DNA of 64,000 bases from Robiginitalea aurantiaca (GCF_030380815.1 NZ_JAUDUY010000001.1:372001-436000); one strand, 5' to 3'; numbered from the stretch's first letter, positions 51,756-62,130 are shown. Translations and numbers: made by a program. Notes: generated by a model from the sequence alone, not told the origin.

Positions 51756-54230
51756 TCAGCGTGAGAGTTTCTGGGTCATTCGCCGGATTCGATCTGCCAG
51801 TTTTTCACTGGAGAGCTTTTCCCTCAGCCTGTCTGTAATGATCGGAAATGAAAATGGGGTGGGCTTTGTACAGGATTTCCATATGTGCTTCTGGGACTGT
51901 ATGCGTTCCAGGGCCAACCGAAGACGCCCTTCTTCCAACTGATGTTCAAAGGTTTCCCGGAAGGCTTGTTGAAACAGAAGATTGTCAGGCTCGTAGTCCC
52001 TGAATACCTCAAACAATAACTGAGAGCTGCTTTGAAGGTGTTTGAGCTTTATGCCCTTTTTCGGATATCCGGAAAATACAAGTCCGCTGATCACGGCGAT
52101 GTCCCTGAATTTACGACGGGCCATCTCAGTAGAATTCAGGCTCTTTTGCAGGTCGTCCATAAGGTATTCAGGTGAAAAAAGGTCATTGTCCAGAACCATT
52201 TGCATATCCAGTTCGCGGTCCGAAAGGAGTTCAAAGCCATAGTCGTTATAGGCAAGTGAAAAGGTGATCGGGGAAAGCAGGGAGATGCGGTAACTGAGCA
52301 AACTCGCCAGGGCTTCATGAACAAAGCGCCCTTCAAACGGATAGAAAATATGGTGATAGCCATCTGATGTCTTAAAGGTTTCAATCAAAAAGTCTTCAGG
52401 TCCCGGGACGATGCTTTCCTGACGCTGCCGGTCAAAAAGTTGTTTTAAGCTCCGGATTTCTTCGCTCTGATCACTGGCCGGAAGGGAGGCTGAATAAAGT
52501 TCCTGCCTCAGCAATTCTGACATCTGGGCAGAAAGTGTAAGTCGTCCTCCCATCCAACTGGGGACACGGGATGTTTTTTTATTGGATTTGCGAACCAGAA
52601 CCTGCATTTCCCGAATCCGAAGGAACTCCAGGTTTCGGCCTGCAAAGGTAAAGACATCTCCACTCTGCAACTGTGATGCAAACCACTCTTCAACCGTACC
52701 GATATAACCCCCTTTCTGATACCTGACCGTAAGGTCCGCATCCCCTACGATAGTTCCGATCTGGAAGCGGTGCCTCATGGCGACACCCCGGTTGGTGACT
52801 TTAAAACGACCGTCCTCCAGCACTTCCACTTTTTTGTATTCATCGTATGTGTTGAGGCTTTGACTGCCCAGTACCAGAAATTTCAAAAGCCATTCCCACT
52901 GGTCCCTGGTCATGGCCTGATAGCAGAAGGTCCCCTGTACTTCCATAAAAATCTGTTCGGGGAAAAAGCCATCTGAAACGGCAAGGGTAGTGAGGTATTG
53001 AACCAGGACGTCGAAACTGTTCAGGTAAGGGATGCGGTCTTCAATCCCCTCTCCTTTGACGGTTTTCTTTAAGGCGGAAGCCTCAATAAGTTCAATGGCG
53101 TGGGTTGGGAGGAAGTAAATCAGGCTTTCTTCTCCGGGCCTGTGCCCGCTGCGGCCGGCACGTTGTAAAAAACGGGCTACTCCTTTCGGCCCGCCAATCT
53201 GAATGACCCTTTCCACAGGCGCAAAGTCTACGCCGAGGTCCAGGCTGGAAGTACAAACCACTGCCTTCAGGCGGTTGTTTCGAATGGCCTGTTCCACCCA
53301 CAGACGGGTATCTTTATTTATGCTGCCGTGATGCATGGCAATTTCCCCGGCCAGTTCAGGGTAGCGTTCAAGCAGCTTCTGGAACCAAATTTCGCATTGA
53401 CTCCGGGTGTTGGTAAAGATCAGTGTCGTCTGGCTGGACCTGAGCACTTCCATTACGGAGTCCAGTAAATGCAATCCCAGATGGCCCCTCCAGGGAAACG
53501 TATCCATAGTCTCGGGCAGAATGCTTCGGACTGTAATCCGCTTATTTAAATTCGCCCTGATAAGGATGGAATTTTCCAGTGCCTCGGATCCGGGTCCGAG
53601 CAATACTTCTCTTGCCTGTTCCAGATTTCCAATCGTGGCTGAAATCCCCCAGATTTTCATTCCCGGAGAAACGCCTTTCAGGCGGGACAGTGCCAGTTCC
53701 ATTTGAACCCCCCTTTTGCTTCCCAGGAGTTCATGCCACTCATCGACCACAACCGCAAAGCACTTCCCGAAGATCCTGGCATATCCTTTTGAGGCCAATA
53801 AGAGTTGCAGGCTTTCGGGGGTGGTAATCAATAGATCCGGCATTTTTTTCCGTTGGCGGGCCCGTTCTGCCTGGGAGGTATCTCCTGTCCGGATCCCTAC
53901 TGTAAAGGGAATTCCCAAATCGGAAATAATGCGCTCTGCAGATTGCCGGATTTCCTCGGACAGGGCGCGAAGGGGCGTAATCCATACGGCTTTGAGCCCG
54001 GAGGAACTCGAGCCCGGGCGCTCCTCCTCCTTCCGAAGGTACTCCAGTAAAATTGGAAACCAGAGTGCATAGGTTTTTCCACTGCCTGTCGGAGCGTTTA
54101 ACAACCCGTTTTTATTGTTCAGAAAAGCACTCCAGGTCTGACGTTGGAAGGCAAAGGGAGTCCATCCCTGATTCCCGAACCAATCGGTAGCCTTTGAAAT
54201 CCAAATGTCGTTTTTGCTCCGCTCCGCCAT
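51756..54230 (-). CDS. ligase-associated Lhr-like DEXH helicase
   Basis: An 824-residue SF2 helicase of the Lhr type. Walker A is NAPTGSGKTYALW (40-52) and motif II is VVDEWHELLGSKRG. Motif VI is RFLQRAGRSGHRPGEE. A C-terminal Lhr winged-helix and CarD-like domain follows. It is known to occur with ATP-dependent ligase, exonuclease and PdeM as a damage response set. The ligase stop lies 2 bases before its start. Confidence 0.92.
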   Translation of the reverse strand: MAERSKNDIWISKATDWFGNQGWTPFAFQRQTWSAFLNNKNGLLNAPTGSGKTYALWFPILLEYLRKEEERPGSSSSGLKAVWITPLRALSEEIRQSAERIISDLGIPFTVGIRTGDTSQAERARQRKKMPDLLITTPESLQLLLASKGYARIFGKCFAVVVDEWHELLGSKRGVQMELALSRLKGVSPGMKIWGISATIGNLEQAREVLLGPGSEALENSILIRANLNKRITVRSILPETMDTFPWRGHLGLHLLDSVMEVLRSSQTTLIFTNTRSQCEIWFQKLLERYPELAGEIAMHHGSINKDTRLWVEQAIRNNRLKAVVCTSSLDLGVDFAPVERVIQIGGPKGVARFLQRAGRSGHRPGEESLIYFLPTHAIELIEASALKKTVKGEGIEDRIPYLNSFDVLVQYLTTLAVSDGFFPEQIFMEVQGTFCYQAMTRDQWEWLLKFLVLGSQSLNTYDEYKKVEVLEDGRFKVTNRGVAMRHRFQIGTIVGDADLTVRYQKGGYIGTVEEWFASQLQSGDVFTFAGRNLEFLRIREMQVLVRKSNKKTSRVPSWMGGRLTLSAQMSELLRQELYSASLPASDQSEEIRSLKQLFDRQRQESIVPGPEDFLIETFKTSDGYHHIFYPFEGRFVHEALASLLSYRISLLSPITFSLAYNDYGFELLSDRELDMQMVLDNDLFSPEYLMDDLQKSLNSTEMARRKFRDIAVISGLVFSGYPKKGIKLKHLQSSSQLLFEVFRDYEPDNLLFQQAFRETFEHQLEEGRLRLALERIQSQKHIWKSCTKPTPFSFPIITDRLREKLSSEKLADRIRRMTQKLSR

Positions 54231-54232
54231 AC

Positions 54233-55846
54233 TCAGGGTATCAACTGTTTAAGATCGGAAAGGGAATTGGCCTCCTCTGGAGATTTGTCTTTTCGCCAGC
54301 GCAGGATACGTGGAAACCGGGTTGCCACCCCGCTTTTATGACGCTTGGAATGGGCAATACCCTCAAAGGCGATTTCAAAGACATGGTGGGGGGTCACCGA
54401 GCGCACCGGACCAAACCGGTCCAGTGTGTTTTTTTTAATCCAGGCGTCCACTTGTCTCAGTTCTGCATCGGTGAGCCCGGAATACGCCTTGGCAAAGGTG
54501 ACCAGTTCCTGTTCCCCCTTTTCATTTTCGTCCCAGAGGGCAAAGGTATAATCGGTGAAGAGATTACTCCGGCGTCCATGGCCCCGCATGGCGTAGGTGA
54601 GTACCGCGTCTATGGTGTAGGGGTCCATTTTCCATTTCCACCAGTCCCCCTTTTTGCGACCTGTCCGATACGCGGCATCCCTGCGTTTCAGCATAAGGCC
54701 CTCTGAGTGCTTTTCCCGCGATCGCTCCCGTTCCTGTCTTGCATCATCCCACGTGGATAGGGTCAACACCTCGGACTCGTCCAGGGGGTAGTCTTTACCG
54801 GTTGCGCGAAGCTGATCCAAAAGCAGTTTCAACTTTTCCCTTCGGTAGTCAAACGGCTTGCTTCGGATGTCCTGGCCCTGCCATTCAAGCAAATCATACG
54901 CCCTTAGGATTACCGGAATATCCTTCATGAGGCGGGGGCTTACCTTTTTGCGTCCCAGGCGTTTCTGTAGGTCCTTAAAACTACCCACGGTACCGTTGGG
55001 ATAGGGCAGAAGCTCGCCATCCAGGACACTGCCATCCGGAAGTGCTTCGGTCAAAACCTGAAGTTCAGGGTACTGTTCGGTCACCAATTCTTCGCCACGA
55101 CTCCACAGGAAAAGCATTTTATTTCTGACGATGAGCTGTGCCCGTATTCCATCCCATTTATGCTCCATAATCCAATCTGAGGGCGATCCCAGACTTTCCG
55201 GTTTATCTTCCAGCGGGTACGCCAGGTAAAAGGGAAAAGGTTTGGAGTGCTGTTCTTCCTGTTGAGGTTCGAGTACCAGCTGTTTAAAGGAGATGCGGGC
55301 CGGATCCCAGTTCCCCATCAGGCGATATGCCAGTAATTCCTCGTCGATCCCAGTAGCCTGTGAAAGGGATCTGGTCATCAACTTCTGGCTGATCCCGATT
55401 CGGAAACCTCCGGTGAAGAGTTTGGTAAATACAAATCGCTGATAGTATGTCATCCCCGGCCAGTGCTGCAAGACATAGGCTTTCTTTTCGGCTTCTGAAT
55501 ACTGCTTTAAGGCAGGAAAATGACCCAGACAGGCGCTGATTGAAAGGGGAGGGTTATGGGTGGCAGTTTCCGAAGGAACGATCAGGGCTATGGTTTCGGC
55601 AAGGTCCCCCACAATATGATAACTCTCCTCAAAAAGCCAGTCGGGAATCCCGGCCAGCTCTGCAGCCCAATCCCGGAGCAGGCTCGTATTGACAGGGCGT
55701 GGCGGTCTGCGGTGTGAGAGAATGGCAATCGTCCAGACCTTATCTGAATCCGGAGCCGTGCGGAAATACTCGGCCAGGGCGGCGACTTTCGCATTGGTTC
55801 GGGTATTGGTATCGAGTTGTCTGACAAGATTTGCAAAAGCCTCCAT
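54233..55846 (-). CDS. ATP-dependent DNA ligase of the damage response cluster
   Basis: A 537-residue ATP-dependent ligase. The nucleotidyl-acceptor lysine is K230 in MEHKWDGIRAQ. Motif III DGELLPY, motif IV/V TYEGLMLKRR-like (HSEGLMLKRRDAAY) and a C-terminal OB domain are visible. It has an N-terminal DNA-binding domain of about 200 residues. It is distinct from the NAD ligase LigA used in replication. It follows the exonuclease gene by 10 bases. Confidence 0.93.
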   Translation of the reverse strand: MEAFANLVRQLDTNTRTNAKVAALAEYFRTAPDSDKVWTIAILSHRRPPRPVNTSLLRDWAAELAGIPDWLFEESYHIVGDLAETIALIVPSETATHNPPLSISACLGHFPALKQYSEAEKKAYVLQHWPGMTYYQRFVFTKLFTGGFRIGISQKLMTRSLSQATGIDEELLAYRLMGNWDPARISFKQLVLEPQQEEQHSKPFPFYLAYPLEDKPESLGSPSDWIMEHKWDGIRAQLIVRNKMLFLWSRGEELVTEQYPELQVLTEALPDGSVLDGELLPYPNGTVGSFKDLQKRLGRKKVSPRLMKDIPVILRAYDLLEWQGQDIRSKPFDYRREKLKLLLDQLRATGKDYPLDESEVLTLSTWDDARQERERSREKHSEGLMLKRRDAAYRTGRKKGDWWKWKMDPYTIDAVLTYAMRGHGRRSNLFTDYTFALWDENEKGEQELVTFAKAYSGLTDAELRQVDAWIKKNTLDRFGPVRSVTPHHVFEIAFEGIAHSKRHKSGVATRFPRILRWRKDKSPEEANSLSDLKQLIP

Positions 55847-55856
55847 ACTCGATCTT

Positions 55857-56864
55857 TTATTCGGACTTTGCTAATTCTGCTACTTCCCCCTCGTATTGGG
55901 TAGCTTCGGTTCTGGCATCAAACCCTTTTTCCCTGAGATAACGCGCAAAAATCTCTGTATATCCATGGGTGCAAATTACGCGTTCCGCCCCTGTTGCCCG
56001 GATGCTTTTAAGCAGCCCGGACCAGTCGCAATGATCGCTCAATACAAAACCCCGGTCAACTGCCCGGCGCCTGCGGGCACCCCTAAAGGCCATCCATCCG
56101 CTGGCAGAAGCTGTTTCATAAGGCGTCATTTTTCGCAGCCATGTACTTCCATGCGCACTAGGGGGTGCAAGCACCAAATTCCCCTGAAGGTCTTTTTTGG
56201 TTGTCTTCCTTGTGATAAGGCGGGTTGGGGGCAGGGTTTTGATCTGCCGGACAACCCCGGTCATGTTTTCGATGGCCCCATGGGTAAAAACAGTGCCAAT
56301 GCTTTGATCCAGGTGTGCAAGCAGGCGTTGTGCCTTACCCAGGGAATACGCAAAAAGGACAGCCGTCCTTCCTGCGGACCGGACCTCGTTCCACCAGGTG
56401 TTTATACTTTCCATTACAGCAGCCTGAGGCTCCCAGGAGAATGCAGGAAGCCCGAAGGTGCACTCGGTGATAAACGTATGGCACCGTATGGGTTCAAAAG
56501 GCGTCGAAAGCCCGTCGTCTTCAGTTTTATAGTCTCCTGAAAAAACCCAGACCTCTCCCTGGTATTCCACCCGAATCTGGGAGGCACCTACGATGTGTCC
56601 GGAAGGATGAAAGCTAAACCGGACCCCTCTTATGTGTATGGGTTCATCCCATTCGACACCCTTTGCGTTCAGGGCTCCAAGGCGATGGGTGATTATTGGG
56701 ATATTCCGTTTATGGGTGATATACTGCCCATGGCCCGGACGGCTGTGGTCTGAGTGGCCATGCGAGATCAGGGCTTTTTTGACCGGTTTCCAGGGATCCA
56801 GATAAACATCCGCTGCGGCACAGTAGATTCCCCGATCCGTGAATTCTAATAACGGTTTCCTCAT
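55857..56864 (-). CDS. ligase-associated exonuclease, metallo-beta-lactamase fold
   Basis: A 335-residue MBL/beta-CASP-like exonuclease. The metal motif ISHGHSDHSRPGH (33-45) and WVFSGDYKTEDDG are clear. It begins MRKPLLEFTDRGIYCAAADVY-like, as in the family linked to ATP ligases. It is the first gene of the leftward repair operon and probably processes DNA ends for the ligase. Confidence 0.92.
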   Translation of the reverse strand: MRKPLLEFTDRGIYCAAADVYLDPWKPVKKALISHGHSDHSRPGHGQYITHKRNIPIITHRLGALNAKGVEWDEPIHIRGVRFSFHPSGHIVGASQIRVEYQGEVWVFSGDYKTEDDGLSTPFEPIRCHTFITECTFGLPAFSWEPQAAVMESINTWWNEVRSAGRTAVLFAYSLGKAQRLLAHLDQSIGTVFTHGAIENMTGVVRQIKTLPPTRLITRKTTKKDLQGNLVLAPPSAHGSTWLRKMTPYETASASGWMAFRGARRRRAVDRGFVLSDHCDWSGLLKSIRATGAERVICTHGYTEIFARYLREKGFDARTEATQYEGEVAELAKSE

Positions 56865-56969
56865 AGCAGCCCGAAGTTACGTATTATTCACTATATCGGG
56901 GTGCTGGAGCGAAGATCAGAAGATGCTACAATAGATGTGTTTGCCTCTGGTTTAGGTACCGAAAAAAGG

Positions 56970-56977
56970 TATATTTG
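56970..56977 (+). promoter_or_regulatory. -7 element for the TerB-like gene
   Basis: TATATTTG matches TAnnTTTG perfectly and lies 15 bases upstream of the ATG. No TTG is found at the right distance. Confidence 0.45.
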
Positions 56978-56992
56978 TTTTAAAATATTCCT

Positions 56993-57415
56993 ATGCCAAT
57001 TATAGACCTATATAAAAATAGTGAGAGCCGAAGAAACCTTGCACACTTTGCGGCAATGGCTTCCCTTGCAGCTGTAGACGGAGAGATTAACCCGGAAGAA
57101 AAGGCTATTCTTGATCGGTTTGCGGACAAATTAAGCATTACTGATGCGGAGTACAAGGAGGTGATGAAGAAAGAGAATAAGTACCCGATCGAAAGCCCTT
57201 TGGATATGGAAGAGCGCCTGAAACGCCTTCACGATTTCTTCACGATTATTTTCGCGGATAACGATATCGAAGGGGATCAGATAGGAATGGTTGAGCGTTA
57301 TGCCATAGGGTTGGGATTCCCGTCGAATAAAGTCAGTGAACTTGTGGAAAAATCCACGAATATTTTCAGGGGTCGGATCCCTTTTGAAGATTATCTGTAC
57401 CTGATGGAAAAGTAG
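56993..57415 (+). CDS. TerB-like (tellurite resistance/DnaJ-type) protein
   Basis: A 140-residue helical cytosolic protein. The N-terminal ASLAAVDGEINPEEKAILDRFADKL segment (21-45) is typical of TerB/DjlA-like domains, and a second D-x-D helix pair (FADNDIEGDQIGMVERYAIGLG) follows. These domains are thought to bind calcium or metal and sit at membranes. No other ter genes are nearby. Confidence 0.82.
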   Translation: MPIIDLYKNSESRRNLAHFAAMASLAAVDGEINPEEKAILDRFADKLSITDAEYKEVMKKENKYPIESPLDMEERLKRLHDFFTIIFADNDIEGDQIGMVERYAIGLGFPSNKVSELVEKSTNIFRGRIPFEDYLYLMEK

Positions 57416-58423
57416 TTATTGTCCGGCTGCCATAAATTCCTCCGCCTTCTCTACCATTAAACGACTCCCGCAGAAAAAGGGTACCCGCTGATGAAGTTCT
57501 GTAGGCTGGATCTCCATAATCCTGCCAAAACCATCAGAGGCCTTTCCATTTGCCTGCTCGGCCAGAAAAGCCATGGGGTTGCACTCGTAGAGCAAACGGA
57601 GTTTCCCCTCAGAATTGACACTGCTTTTAGGATACATATAAATCCCTCCTTTGATCATGTTCCGGTGGAAATCGGAAACCAGCGACCCGATATACCTTGA
57701 GGTGTAGGGCCGATCCCCTTCTTCCATCTGGCAGTATTTAATATAGTCTTTTACACCCTGGGGGAAATGGATGTAATTCCCTTCATTCACCGAATAAATG
57801 TTCCCGGACTCCGGAAACTGCATGTCCGGATTCGATAAGTAAAAGGTGCCGATGGCCGGATTCAGCGTAAACCCGTTAACACCGTGACCTGTTGTATAGA
57901 CCAGCATCGTGGAGGTTCCATATACGATATACCCGGCCGCTACCTGATTGATTCCCGGTTGCAGAAAGTCCTCAAGGGTTACCGGACTGCCAATGGGTGT
58001 GACCCTTCTGTAAATTGAGAAAATAGTCCCAACCGATACATTCACATCGATATTGGATGAACCATCAAGCGGATCTATCAGGACAACATATTTGTTCTGA
58101 TGCTGATTGTCCAGACTGTTGATAGCGATAAAATCATCTTCTTCCTCAGAGGCAATCCCACAGACTATTTCCCGGTTTTTTAGCGTTTGTATAAAACGTT
58201 CATTGGCCAGTACATCCAGTTTTTGTTGATTTTCACCCTGAATATTGGTGTCGCCGGCAGCGCCGAGAATGTCGATTAACCCCGCCTTGTTTACCTCGTG
58301 GTTGACTACTTTTGCAGCCAGACGAATGGCGTTGATGAGTTTTGAAAGTTCTCCGGAGGAAAATTTAAATTCGCTCTGATTCTCGATAATAAACTCACCG
58401 AGGGTTTTTTTCTTTTGCTGCAT
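57416..58423 (-). CDS. fbp: fructose-1,6-bisphosphatase class 1
   Basis: A 335-residue class I FBPase for gluconeogenesis. The metal site is [20 protein letters not shown] with EEED (ASEEEDDFI) upstream. [29 protein letters not shown] is the substrate loop and Lys site. It is convergent with the TerB-like gene by adjacency (stop codons one base apart). Confidence 0.96.
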   Translation of the reverse strand: MQQKKKTLGEFIIENQSEFKFSSGELSKLINAIRLAAKVVNHEVNKAGLIDILGAAGDTNIQGENQQKLDVLANERFIQTLKNREIVCGIASEEEDDFIAINSLDNQHQNKYVVLIDPLDGSSNIDVNVSVGTIFSIYRRVTPIGSPVTLEDFLQPGINQVAAGYIVYGTSTMLVYTTGHGVNGFTLNPAIGTFYLSNPDMQFPESGNIYSVNEGNYIHFPQGVKDYIKYCQMEEGDRPYTSRYIGSLVSDFHRNMIKGGIYMYPKSSVNSEGKLRLLYECNPMAFLAEQANGKASDGFGRIMEIQPTELHQRVPFFCGSRLMVEKAEEFMAAGQ

Positions 58424-58535
58424 TGGCTAAGGATGGGTTTTAATCACCACAAATATCGCTTAATTTGTGAAACTAGAACGTTTTCGTTACCGTCAGAACG
58501 GACAGATTTAGGACTTATTGTTTTATTTGCAAGCT

Positions 58536-59027
58536 ATGAATGAATTTACAATACGACCGGCCCGGCCGGAAGATATGGGGGCTGTTTTGGAATTGATCCG
58601 GGAACTGGCTGTCTTTGAAAGGGAACCCCATGCCGTTGAGATCAGTAAAGCAGACCTGGAACGGGATGGTTTCGGGCCAACACCCCGATTTCAATGTTTT
58701 GTAGGGGAGGACCAGGGAAAGATACTGGCCATGGCCCTGTGTTATCCAAGATATTCAACCTGGAAGGGCTTGGTCATTCACCTTGAGGATCTGATCGTCA
58801 CAGAATCGGCCCGCGGCCGGGGACTGGGTGGTGCATTACTCACAGAGGTGATTCGATACGCTCGGGACAATGGAGCCAGACGTGCCAGTTGGGAAGTACT
58901 CGACTGGAATGATCCTGCCATCGACTTCTACAAAGCTAGAGGCGGAAGGATACTCACGGATTGGAACCTGGTACAACTCGATACCCGGGGGATTGATACT
59001 TATTTAGAACAATATGCGGATTTATAA
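58536..59027 (+). CDS. GNAT N-acetyltransferase
   Basis: A 163-residue acetyl-CoA transferase. The core motif LIVTESARGRGLGGALLTEVIRYA (about 91-114) is the pyrophosphate loop, and ASWEVLDWNDPAIDFYKARGG (about 120-140) is the usual C-terminal motif B. It resembles the spermidine/diamine acetyltransferase subgroup (SAT-like). It overlaps the aspartate kinase gene by 14 bases, so the two are probably co-transcribed. Substrate is unknown. Confidence 0.85.
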   Translation: MNEFTIRPARPEDMGAVLELIRELAVFEREPHAVEISKADLERDGFGPTPRFQCFVGEDQGKILAMALCYPRYSTWKGLVIHLEDLIVTESARGRGLGGALLTEVIRYARDNGARRASWEVLDWNDPAIDFYKARGGRILTDWNLVQLDTRGIDTYLEQYADL

Positions 59028-60267
59028 ATTTGGCGGGGCCTCCGTAAAGGATGCTGAAGGTGTCCGGAACCTGGCCCGGGTACTTCAGGCGACCGGAACA
59101 GACAAAACATTCCTAGTCGTCTCGGCCATGGGTAAAATGACCAATGCCATGGAAGCTGTTGTGGACGCATATTTTGATGAGAAGGATGCCGTTACCGCTG
59201 CACTTGAGTCCGTAGAGGCATTCCACCTTGAGATTCTTCGGGAATTGTTTCCTTCAGAAAGCCACCCCGTCTATCTTAAGCTCAAAGCGCTTTTTAATGA
59301 AGTCCGGGGCTTTCTCGCCTGGAATAAGTCGCCGAAATACGCCTTTGTCTACGATCAGGTAGTGGGGTATGGAGAATTGCTTTCCACCCTGATTATCAGT
59401 GAATACCTGAACCAGGAAGGGATCGCGAATTCCCTTCTGGATATCCGCCGCTATATAAAGACGGATGCCAATTACCGCGATGTCAGTGTAGACTGGAAAA
59501 AAACGCAGGAGGCCATATCAGGACTGGCCGGATCCAGGGAACTGTATGTAACTCAGGGTTTCCTGGGCAGTGATGAGAATAATTTCACCACGACCCTCGG
59601 CCGGGAGGGATCCGATTACACGGCTGCAATAATTGCTTATTGCCTCAATGCGGAATCCGTGACGATCTGGAAGGATGTCCCCGGGGTTTTAAATGCGGAC
59701 CCCCGCTATTTTAAGGAAACCCGATTGCTAAACCGCATTTCGTACCGGGAGGCCATAGAACTCGCTTTTTACGGGGCAACGGTCATACACCCCAAAACGC
59801 TTCAGCCTTTGCAGCGCAAGGAAATCCCATTGCATGTGAAATCCTTTATAAAGCCATCAGATCCGGGAACCCAGGTCGGTAAGGGAATGGCAATAGAACC
59901 CAGGACGCCATGCTTTATCCTTAAAAAGGACCAGGTGTTGATGAAGCTCTCATCCCTTGATTTTTCATTCATAGTTGAGGATAATATCAGTGAGATCTTT
60001 AAACTCCTCCACGATTATAAAATGAAGGTAGACCTGATCCAAAATTCGGCCATTAGCTTTTCGGTGTGTTTTGACAACAGGTTTGGCCGGCTCCCTGAAT
60101 TGCTTCAACACCTCAAGGGGAAATACCGCGTAAAACACCAGGAAGGAGTATCCCTTTATACCATAAGGCATTTTGACACCCGGGCGATCGAGTCCATTTT
60201 AAACGGGGGTGATGTATTGCTGGAACAGCGAGGTAAGGAAACTGTACAATATGTGATAAAATCCTGA
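59014..60267 (+). CDS. lysC: aspartate kinase, monofunctional
   Basis: A 417-residue aspartokinase that makes aspartyl phosphate for Lys, Thr and Met. The N-terminal KFGGASVKDAEGV motif, TTLGREGSDYTAA and the KDVPGVLNADPR motif are clear. The C-terminal part from about 300 carries ACT-like regulatory domains. No homoserine dehydrogenase is fused. The start overlaps the preceding acetyltransferase gene. Confidence 0.93.
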   Translation: MRIYKFGGASVKDAEGVRNLARVLQATGTDKTFLVVSAMGKMTNAMEAVVDAYFDEKDAVTAALESVEAFHLEILRELFPSESHPVYLKLKALFNEVRGFLAWNKSPKYAFVYDQVVGYGELLSTLIISEYLNQEGIANSLLDIRRYIKTDANYRDVSVDWKKTQEAISGLAGSRELYVTQGFLGSDENNFTTTLGREGSDYTAAIIAYCLNAESVTIWKDVPGVLNADPRYFKETRLLNRISYREAIELAFYGATVIHPKTLQPLQRKEIPLHVKSFIKPSDPGTQVGKGMAIEPRTPCFILKKDQVLMKLSSLDFSFIVEDNISEIFKLLHDYKMKVDLIQNSAISFSVCFDNRFGRLPELLQHLKGKYRVKHQEGVSLYTIRHFDTRAIESILNGGDVLLEQRGKETVQYVIKS

Positions 60268-60314
60268 TTCCGGGAGGTTCTTTTTTTATCTTTAACGATT
60301 CAATCCCATAGTGT

Positions 60315-62126
60315 ATGAGCCTGGTTACTGCTAAAGAAGTGGCGCGTGCTGTTCAGCTGGATCGTTATGGTCCCTTGGGGACCGCAATGGGGTGGACTCT
60401 TATGAAGCTTACCCGGATGAGTAGCATCAACAGGGTCTATTCAAAATATAAGCATCTTCCCGGGCCTGAGTTTCTCGATGCGATTCTGGAGTATTACGAG
60501 ATTGATTTTGAGATTCCTGAGGAGGATTTTAAGCGCCTTCCAAAGGAGGGAGCCTTTATCACCATAAGCAACCATCCCTTAGGCGGGATTGACGGGATCC
60601 TGCTTTTAAAACTCCTCCTCTCCAAAAGGGACGACTACAAGATCATTGCTAATTTCCTCTTACAGCGCATTGAGCCTTTGAGCCCGTTCATCCTCCCGGT
60701 GAATCCCTTTGAAAACCATAAGGACGTAAAGAGCTCTGTCATGGGTTTCAAAAAGGCGATGGAACACCTGGCTAATGGGCATCCGCTTGGAATATTCCCT
60801 GCCGGAGAGGTTTCCACTTACAGAGATGGCAAGCTCATCGTGGACAAACCCTGGGAAGAAGCTGCTGTAAAGCTTATCCGAAAGGCAGGTGTGCCCGTAG
60901 TTCCGATCTATTTTCACGCCCGAAACAGCCGATTATTCTATCACCTTTCCCGTTTCAATGAACTCTTCAGGACGGCAAAATTGCCGTCAGAACTGGCTAC
61001 CCAGCACAACAGGAGCATTAAGGTCAGAATCGGACAACCTATATCCCCTGAAGTACAACAGGAACAGGAAACCCTGGAGGATTTTGCCGAACTCTTAAGG
61101 CGAAAAACCTATATTTTGGCCAACGCTTACGAGAAGGAACGGCTCATAGACCAATTGCCCTCAACAATAAAGATTCCAAAGGCGCCACGCAAAATCGCTT
61201 CTGCTGTGCGAACTGAGGTTATAGAAGGAGAGATCGAAAAGCTTAGGGAAAAGGAATGCCGTTTGTTGCAGAGTAAGAACTATGAGGTTTTCCTGGCCCA
61301 GAAAAAGGACATGCCCTTTATCCTTCAGGAAATTGGAAGGCAGCGGGAGGTGACCTTTCGCGCCATAGGCGAGGGCACCAACAAATCGGTGGATCTGGAC
61401 CGATACGACGAGTATTATCACCATCTGTTCCTTTGGGATGACACCGACAAGCAGATCGTGGGGGCTTACCGTATGGGGATGGGATCGGAAATATTCCGAA
61501 AATACGGTATCGACGGGTTTTACCTTCAGGAGCTCTTTCGCCTGGAGCCGGAATTGTATCCGATGATGCAGCGTTCTATCGAAATGGGCCGTGCGTATAT
61601 CGTTTCGGAATACCAGCAACGCCCCATGCCCTTATTCCTGCTATGGAAAGGGATTGTGCATACCACCCTTAGGTTTCCTGAACACGAATACCTGATTGGG
61701 GGGGTGAGTATCAGCAACCAGTTTTCGAATTTTTCGAAATCTCTTATGATTGAGTTTATGAAGTCGCATTACTGGGATCCCTATGTAGCACAATATATCC
61801 GGCCTAAAAAAGAATTCAAGGTAAAACTCAACGATGCCGACAAAGAGTTTGTTTTTGATGAAACAAAAGCTGACCTGAATAAATTTGATAAGCTTATCGA
61901 TGAAGTCGAGCCCGGGTCTCTCCGACTTCCGGTGCTCATCAAAAAGTACATCAAGCAAAATGCCCGGGTTGTGGCTTTTAACGTAGACCCCCTCTTTAAC
62001 AATGCAGTCGATGGCCTGATGTACATAAAGATATCCGACCTTCCTGAAAGCACTGTAAAACCTGTGATGGAAGAGTTTCAGTCTGAATTGGAGCGGAAAC
62101 TGAATGAGGGAAATTCAAGCTCCTGA
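60315..62126 (+). CDS. olsF: bifunctional acyltransferase, OlsF-like (ornithine lipid synthesis)
   Basis: A 603-residue fusion. Residues about 70-270 are a PlsC-type O-acyltransferase domain: ISNHPLGGIDG (HX5D), IFPAGEVST and VPIYFHARNSR. Residues about 320-560 are a GNAT-like OlsB N-acyltransferase domain (EVTFRAIGEGTNKSVDLDRYD, GAYRMGMG, IVSEYQQRPMPLFLLWKGI). Such fusions in Flavobacterium and Serratia make ornithine or other amino-acid lipids. It is likely membrane associated. The amino acid acceptor is not determined. Confidence 0.85.
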   Translation: MSLVTAKEVARAVQLDRYGPLGTAMGWTLMKLTRMSSINRVYSKYKHLPGPEFLDAILEYYEIDFEIPEEDFKRLPKEGAFITISNHPLGGIDGILLLKLLLSKRDDYKIIANFLLQRIEPLSPFILPVNPFENHKDVKSSVMGFKKAMEHLANGHPLGIFPAGEVSTYRDGKLIVDKPWEEAAVKLIRKAGVPVVPIYFHARNSRLFYHLSRFNELFRTAKLPSELATQHNRSIKVRIGQPISPEVQQEQETLEDFAELLRRKTYILANAYEKERLIDQLPSTIKIPKAPRKIASAVRTEVIEGEIEKLREKECRLLQSKNYEVFLAQKKDMPFILQEIGRQREVTFRAIGEGTNKSVDLDRYDEYYHHLFLWDDTDKQIVGAYRMGMGSEIFRKYGIDGFYLQELFRLEPELYPMMQRSIEMGRAYIVSEYQQRPMPLFLLWKGIVHTTLRFPEHEYLIGGVSISNQFSNFSKSLMIEFMKSHYWDPYVAQYIRPKKEFKVKLNDADKEFVFDETKADLNKFDKLIDEVEPGSLRLPVLIKKYIKQNARVVAFNVDPLFNNAVDGLMYIKISDLPESTVKPVMEEFQSELERKLNEGNSSS

Positions 62127-62130
62127 CCAC

